NCBI RefSeq assembly: GCF_010548245.1 | Contig: NZ_JAAGLR010001122.1 | Span: 1-64,000 of the forward strand | Reading direction: 5' to 3' | Source: Streptomyces sp. SID11385 | GTDB taxonomy: Bacteria > Actinomycetota > Actinomycetes > Streptomycetales > Streptomycetaceae | Length of the DNA stretch: 64,000 nt | Part shown: one piece after another, positions 60,593 to 64,000 of the stretch | Layout: every line of letters starts with the position of its first letter | Position numbering within the stretch: the stretch's first letter is position 1 | Position numbers and translations under genes: made by a program | The notes under the pieces: model-generated | What the model was told of the DNA's origin: nothing | The model's database searches: none | The model's input: only the letters and a program-made list of their open reading frames with translations

Positions 60593-61399
60593 ATGAACAT
60601 CCAGCTTCTGGGCCCCCTGAACGCCGTGCTGAGCGACACGTCCATCGTTCCCGAGGCTGCCAAGCCGCGGCAGCTCCTGGCCCTGATGACCGTGAGGGCC
60701 GGGCAAGTGCTGCCGGTACCCCTGCTGATGCAGGAGTTGTGGGGCGACCACCCGCCCCGCAGCGCCGTCACCACCCTCCAGACCTACGTACTCCAGCTGC
60801 GCCGGCTCATCGGGGCGGCGCTGGGCCCGGACAGCACCCTGGCCCCGAAGGAGGTCCTGCTCACCCGGCACGGTGGCTATCAGCTTCAGGTCCCGCAGGT
60901 CTCCGTGGACACCTACGAGTTCGAACGCCTGGTGGCCGCCGGCAGGCGGGCGGAGGACAGGGCCGACGACGAGGCCGCCTCGGCCGCCTACCGCGAAGCG
61001 TTGTCGCTGTGGCGCGGCCCCGCACTCGTGGACGTGCGGACCGGGCCGGTGCTCGATGTGGAGCTGACCCGGCTGGAAGAGAGTCGGTTGGGCGCACTGG
61101 AACTGCGGATCGAGGCGGATCTTCGACTGGGCCGGCACACCCGGGTCCTCACGGAGCTGGCCACTCTGACCGGCTATCACCCACTGCACGAGAACCTGCA
61201 CGCGCAGTGCATGCTGGCGCTGCACCGCTCGGGCCGCCGCTGGCAGGCGCTGGAGGTGTACAAGACGCTGAGAGGCCGACTGGTGGAGGAGCTCGGCCTG
61301 GAGCCCTCTGCCCGGGTACGCAAGCTCCATCAGGCGATTCTGGCCGCCGATCCGAGGCTGGACCCCGTCCCCGCACCGGGCCGCCAGGCCGCCGCCTGA
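60593..61399 (+). CDS. SARP-family pathway activator (second)
   Basis: 268 residues, same architecture as the protein at 29,897: MNIQLLGPLNAVLSDTSIVPEAAKPRQLLALM winged-helix start, LLMQELWGDHPPRSAVTTLQTYVLQLRRLI recognition region, BTAD domain ending VEELGLEPSARVRKLHQAIL. The ATG follows GGAGG. The recognition-helix segment is nearly the same as in the first SARP (WG-HPPRSA-TTLQTY-LQ-R-L), so both may bind the same heptamers. Beside a two-component pair, and followed by polyketide cyclase, thioesterase and oxygenase genes. Confidence 0.94.
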   Translation: MNIQLLGPLNAVLSDTSIVPEAAKPRQLLALMTVRAGQVLPVPLLMQELWGDHPPRSAVTTLQTYVLQLRRLIGAALGPDSTLAPKEVLLTRHGGYQLQVPQVSVDTYEFERLVAAGRRAEDRADDEAASAAYREALSLWRGPALVDVRTGPVLDVELTRLEESRLGALELRIEADLRLGRHTRVLTELATLTGYHPLHENLHAQCMLALHRSGRRWQALEVYKTLRGRLVEELGLEPSARVRKLHQAILAADPRLDPVPAPGRQAAA

Positions 61400-61520
61400 G
61401 AGCCCGCGCCACCCTCGCGTCCGCGCGCCCAGCCGTCCTCGATCGGTACTCCAGCAAGGCCCCGCACAGTGCTCGGGAAGCGTTTCGCCACAGAGCACCG
61501 GAGCGGGAAGCGGGGTTGTC

Positions 61521-62294
61521 TTGCGCATCATCGACCTGTCGTCGCCGATCGACGCGGCCGGCTGGGAGCCGGACCCGGTCGTGCACGAGACCATGACCCC
61601 CGCCGAGGGCGCCCGTCACATGAGCGAGGAGGTGCGGGAGCACTTCGGTCTGGTCCTCGACCCCGCCGACCTGCCCGGGGGTGAGCTGCTGTCCCTGGAC
61701 ACGCTCACGCTGACCACGCACACCGGCACGCACGTCGACGCGCCGTCGCACTACGGATCGGTCGGGGACTACGGCCCCCCGCGCCACATCGACCGGATGC
61801 CGCTGGACTGGTTCCTGCGCCCCGCCGTGGTGCTGGACATCAGCGACGTCGGTGTCGGCGTGGTCGGGGCGGAACGGGTGCGGCAGGAGCTGGAACGGCT
61901 CGACTACCACGTGCGGCCACTGGACATCGTCTTGTTCCACACCGGCGCCGCCCGGCACGCCGGAACCCCGGCCCTCTTCACCGACTTCACGGGGCTGGAC
62001 GGCTCCGCCGTGGACTATTTGCTGGACCTCGGCGTGCGCGTGATCGGCACCGACGCCTGGAGCCTGGACGCACCGGTCGGCCACATGCTGGAGCGCTACC
62101 GCGAGACGGGCGACCCCTCGGTACTGTGGCCCGCGCACTTCGCCGGCCGCCGCACTGAGTACTGCCAGATCGAACGGCTTGGCCAACTGGACCTCCTGGA
62201 GCGACCGTTCGGCTTCCGTATCTGCTGCTTCCCGGTAAAAGTGGCTGGTGCGGGGGCGGGCTGGACCCGGGCCGTGGCCTTGATGGACGAGTGA
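61521..62294 (+). CDS. PF04199 polyketide cyclase (DpsY/MtmX-like)
   Basis: 257-residue metal-dependent hydrolase-fold cyclase. Motif HTGTHVDAPSHYG (about residue 74) carries the metal-binding His/Asp, with IGTDAWSLD (about 178) and WPAHFAGRR later. In anthracycline and aureolic acid pathways this family helps close the later rings. The TTG start is used because the protein begins RIIDLSSPID at once; the ribosome site is weak. The stop overlaps the thioesterase start (GTGA). Confidence 0.9.
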   Translation: MRIIDLSSPIDAAGWEPDPVVHETMTPAEGARHMSEEVREHFGLVLDPADLPGGELLSLDTLTLTTHTGTHVDAPSHYGSVGDYGPPRHIDRMPLDWFLRPAVVLDISDVGVGVVGAERVRQELERLDYHVRPLDIVLFHTGAARHAGTPALFTDFTGLDGSAVDYLLDLGVRVIGTDAWSLDAPVGHMLERYRETGDPSVLWPAHFAGRRTEYCQIERLGQLDLLERPFGFRICCFPVKVAGAGAGWTRAVALMDE

Positions 62295-63178
62295 CCGGCG
62301 AGCGGCCCGTCCGGTTGCTCTGCTTCCCGCACGCGGGCGCCGGTGGCGCGGCCTTCGCCCGGTGGCAGTCGGTGTTCGGCGATCATCCGCAGGTCGTGCC
62401 ACTGCCTCTGCCGGGCCGCGACACGCGAGCCGGGGAACCCCGCCTGACCGACCCGACTGCCCTGATGGACGATCTGCTGTGCCGGGCAGGCCCGCTGACC
62501 GACGCCCCCTACGCGCTCTACGGACACAGCCTGGGCGCACTGGTCGCCCACCACTTCGCCCACGAAGCCGCCACCGCCGGGTACCGCCCGCCCGTGTCGG
62601 TCGTCCTGGGCGCCGTCCAGCCGCCGCACCTGCCGTCCCCCCTGCTGCGCCACGAACTCCCCGCCGACGACAAGGCGGTGCTGCGTCGGTTGGTGTCCTG
62701 GGGGCTGCTGCCGGAGCGGGCGGCGCTGGAGGGCGAGGATACGGCCGGGCTCTGGCGCCGCCGGGTGCTGCCCGTGCTCCGGGACGACCTGCTGCTCGCC
62801 CACGCCCTGCGCGCCGGTGCGGCCGGCCCCCTGGACATGCCCGTGCTGGCCGTCGCCGGGCGAGCGGACACCCTCGCACCGCCCGGCCTGGTCGCCCAGT
62901 GGCGACAGTACGCGCCGGCGGGGTTCGCCCTGCGCACCGTGCCCGGCGGGCACTTCTTCGTCCGCGAGCGCCGGCTGCCCGAGCTGCTGGCCCGAGCCCT
63001 CGACGCGGCCGCTGCGGACGGCTGCGACGGGCGGCCCGTCATCCCACAGTCCACCATTGCGCCGTCCCGCCCCACGGCGGGCGGCCGAACCAGGAAAGGC
63101 GGCCGCCGTGCAGGCTCCGCAGTTCACAGTGATCAATACCTTCACCCTCAAGAACCCGGGGGACGCCGGGACTTTTGA
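62291..63178 (+). CDS. type II thioesterase (alpha/beta hydrolase)
   Basis: 295 residues. LLCFPHAGAGGAAFARW (residue 9), nucleophile Ser in LYGHSLGALVAHH (about 78), Asp in GRADTLAPPG (about 195) and His in VPGGHFFV (about 222). It would clear stalled acyl groups from the ACP or the NRPS carrier. The GTG start overlaps the cyclase stop. Family homology ends near residue 245; the remaining 50 residues are low-complexity and run 71 nt into the next gene, an unusually long same-strand overlap. Confidence 0.92.
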   Translation: MTGERPVRLLCFPHAGAGGAAFARWQSVFGDHPQVVPLPLPGRDTRAGEPRLTDPTALMDDLLCRAGPLTDAPYALYGHSLGALVAHHFAHEAATAGYRPPVSVVLGAVQPPHLPSPLLRHELPADDKAVLRRLVSWGLLPERAALEGEDTAGLWRRRVLPVLRDDLLLAHALRAGAAGPLDMPVLAVAGRADTLAPPGLVAQWRQYAPAGFALRTVPGGHFFVRERRLPELLARALDAAAADGCDGRPVIPQSTIAPSRPTAGGRTRKGGRRAGSAVHSDQYLHPQEPGGRRDF

Positions 63179-63740
63179 GCGCCGCTTCCTCCAGCACGTC
63201 GCATGGATGCGGCAGCAAGAGGGTTTCGCCGCACACCAGGCGGTCCGCCTGACGGCCACGGCCGGTATCTACGTCAACGTCGGCTGGTGGGCGCGGGGCG
63301 AGGACTTCCAGCAGGTTCTCGCCAGCGCGACGTTCCAGGAACACGCCCGCGAGTTCCACCGGCTCGTGGACGTCGAGGCCGCACCCTCGCTCAGCGTGCT
63401 GCGCGGGGACGTCCCCGGGGACGCGCCCTCGGCGCTGACGGTCGAGCGGCTCACCCTGCCGGACGGCACCGGGACGGCCCCGGGGTTCGAGGCGGCCTAC
63501 CGGGCCTATGCCGAGGCAGCCGCCCGCGTCGACGGCTTCCGCCACATCGACCTGACCAAGTCCCTCACGCAGAACGGGGTGTACACCGCCCTTGTCGCTT
63601 GGCGCGACGAACAGGCCCGCGAGAGAGGCGAGAACGTCCCCGAGTACGCCGCCCTCGCCTCTCTCGCCCGTCGGCACACCGAGCCGGCCGCGCCCCTCGC
63701 TGGCGACCGCGCCGGTCAGGAGGCGGCCGACCATGCCTGA
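63108..63740 (+). CDS. duplicated ABM-domain oxygenase (ActVA-ORF6/SnoaB type)
   Basis: 210 residues with two ferredoxin-like ABM halves: QFTVINTFTLKNPGDAGTFERRFLQHVAWMRQQEGF (1-95) and SALTVERLTLPDGTGTAPGFEAAYRAYAEAAARVDGF (105-195). Cofactor-free relatives oxidise anthrones to quinones with O2. The GTG at 63108 is supported by AGGAAAGG 8 nt upstream although it lies inside the thioesterase frame. It overlaps the next reductase gene by 8 nt. Probably forms a ring quinone in the aglycone. Confidence 0.88.
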   Translation: MQAPQFTVINTFTLKNPGDAGTFERRFLQHVAWMRQQEGFAAHQAVRLTATAGIYVNVGWWARGEDFQQVLASATFQEHAREFHRLVDVEAAPSLSVLRGDVPGDAPSALTVERLTLPDGTGTAPGFEAAYRAYAEAAARVDGFRHIDLTKSLTQNGVYTALVAWRDEQARERGENVPEYAALASLARRHTEPAAPLAGDRAGQEAADHA

Positions 63741-64000
63741 CCTCGGCCTCAGCGGCAAGGTGGCGGTGGTCACCGGAGGCACCCGCGGGGTCGGCCTGGC
63801 CATCGCCCGGAAACTCTGCGGCGAGGGCTGCCACACGGTCGTCACCTACGCACACAGCACGGAGGCGGCCGACTCCGCCCTCGGGCTCCTCTCCGGCCTG
63901 CCGGGCAAGGCCGTCGCACACCGGGCGGACATCACCAGGCCGGAATCGCTGGACGGTCTTCTGACGGCTGTGGGCGAGGAGTTCGGGCGAGTGGACATCT
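63733..64000 (+). CDS. short-chain ketoreductase, N-terminal part (runs off window)
   Basis: First 89 residues of an SDR: LSGKVAVVTGGTRGVGLAIARKL with the TGxxxGxG loop, then DITRPESLDGLL (cofactor-specificity region). Catalytic residues lie beyond the edge. Overlaps the ABM oxygenase stop by 8 nt, so part of the cyclase-thioesterase-oxygenase operon. Likely a second polyketide ketoreductase. The cluster clearly continues past 64,000. Confidence 0.88.
   Translation, partial: MPDLGLSGKVAVVTGGTRGVGLAIARKLCGEGCHTVVTYAHSTEAADSALGLLSGLPGKAVAHRADITRPESLDGLLTAVGEEFGRVDI

Noticed and set aside
1-64000. CRISPR arrays, tRNA or rRNA genes, insertion sequences, integrases
   Set aside because: No repeat-spacer pattern, RNA gene sequence, transposase motif or attachment-site duplication was found on reading both strands.

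Overview
The window is about 73% G+C, with GTG/TTG starts, strong GGAGG-type ribosome binding sites and many ATGA/GTGA stop-start overlaps. Together with the gene content this points to an actinomycete, most likely Streptomyces. No taxonomic marker gene is present, so this is inference.

Positions 1-8,100 look like ordinary chromosome next to a gene cluster: a truncated reading frame at the left edge, a possible 19-residue hydrophobic peptide, a secreted 1248-residue subtilisin-type protease, a short MreB-like protein, a GH25 lysozyme-like hydrolase, and an FMN reductase / HxlR regulator pair with a candidate operator.

Positions 8,176 to the right edge, and beyond it, are a large type II (aromatic) polyketide glycoside cluster. 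The aglycone genes lie in three blocks: (i) ACP, KS-beta, KS-alpha with a two-component flavin hydroxylase and a methyltransferase (12.0-17.7 kb); (ii) ketoreductase, didomain aromatase/cyclase, acyl-CoA ligase and two FAD hydroxylases (18-29.2 kb), with a SnoaL-like protein alongside; (iii) a PF04199 cyclase, type II thioesterase, duplicated ABM-type oxygenase and a truncated second reductase (61.5-64 kb). Acyl-CoA ligase, PF04199 cyclase and FAD hydroxylases together are reminiscent of naphthacene-type pathways (aureolic acids, tetracycline-like glycosides), but the product cannot be named from this sequence.

Sugar supply is complete for neutral 2,6-dideoxy- and 2,3,6-trideoxyhexoses: RmlA, RmlB, two 2,3-dehydratases, a Gfo/Idh/MocA 3-ketoreductase, a UrdQ/SpnQ-type 3-dehydrase with an intact [2Fe-2S] cysteine pattern, two 4-ketoreductases and a 3,5-epimerase. 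There is no aminotransferase and no sugar C-methyltransferase. Seven glycosyltransferases suggest a long or branched oligosaccharide. Three methyltransferases, a Tat-exported multicopper oxidase and an A-PCP-C NRPS (by-eye code resembling isoleucine) suggest further decoration.

Regulation: two small SARPs, one large AfsR-like SARP, and a convergent LuxR-type response regulator / histidine kinase pair. By eye I find 11-bp-phased heptamer direct repeats (core TCNAG or TCAG) upstream of most transcription units, usually ending 50-75 bp before the start codon. This is the expected form of SARP operators and ties the dispersed blocks into one regulon. A DrrAB-like ABC exporter is the likely self-resistance system. 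A YdbS/YdbT-like membrane pair sits between the glycosyltransferase and sugar-nucleotide genes.
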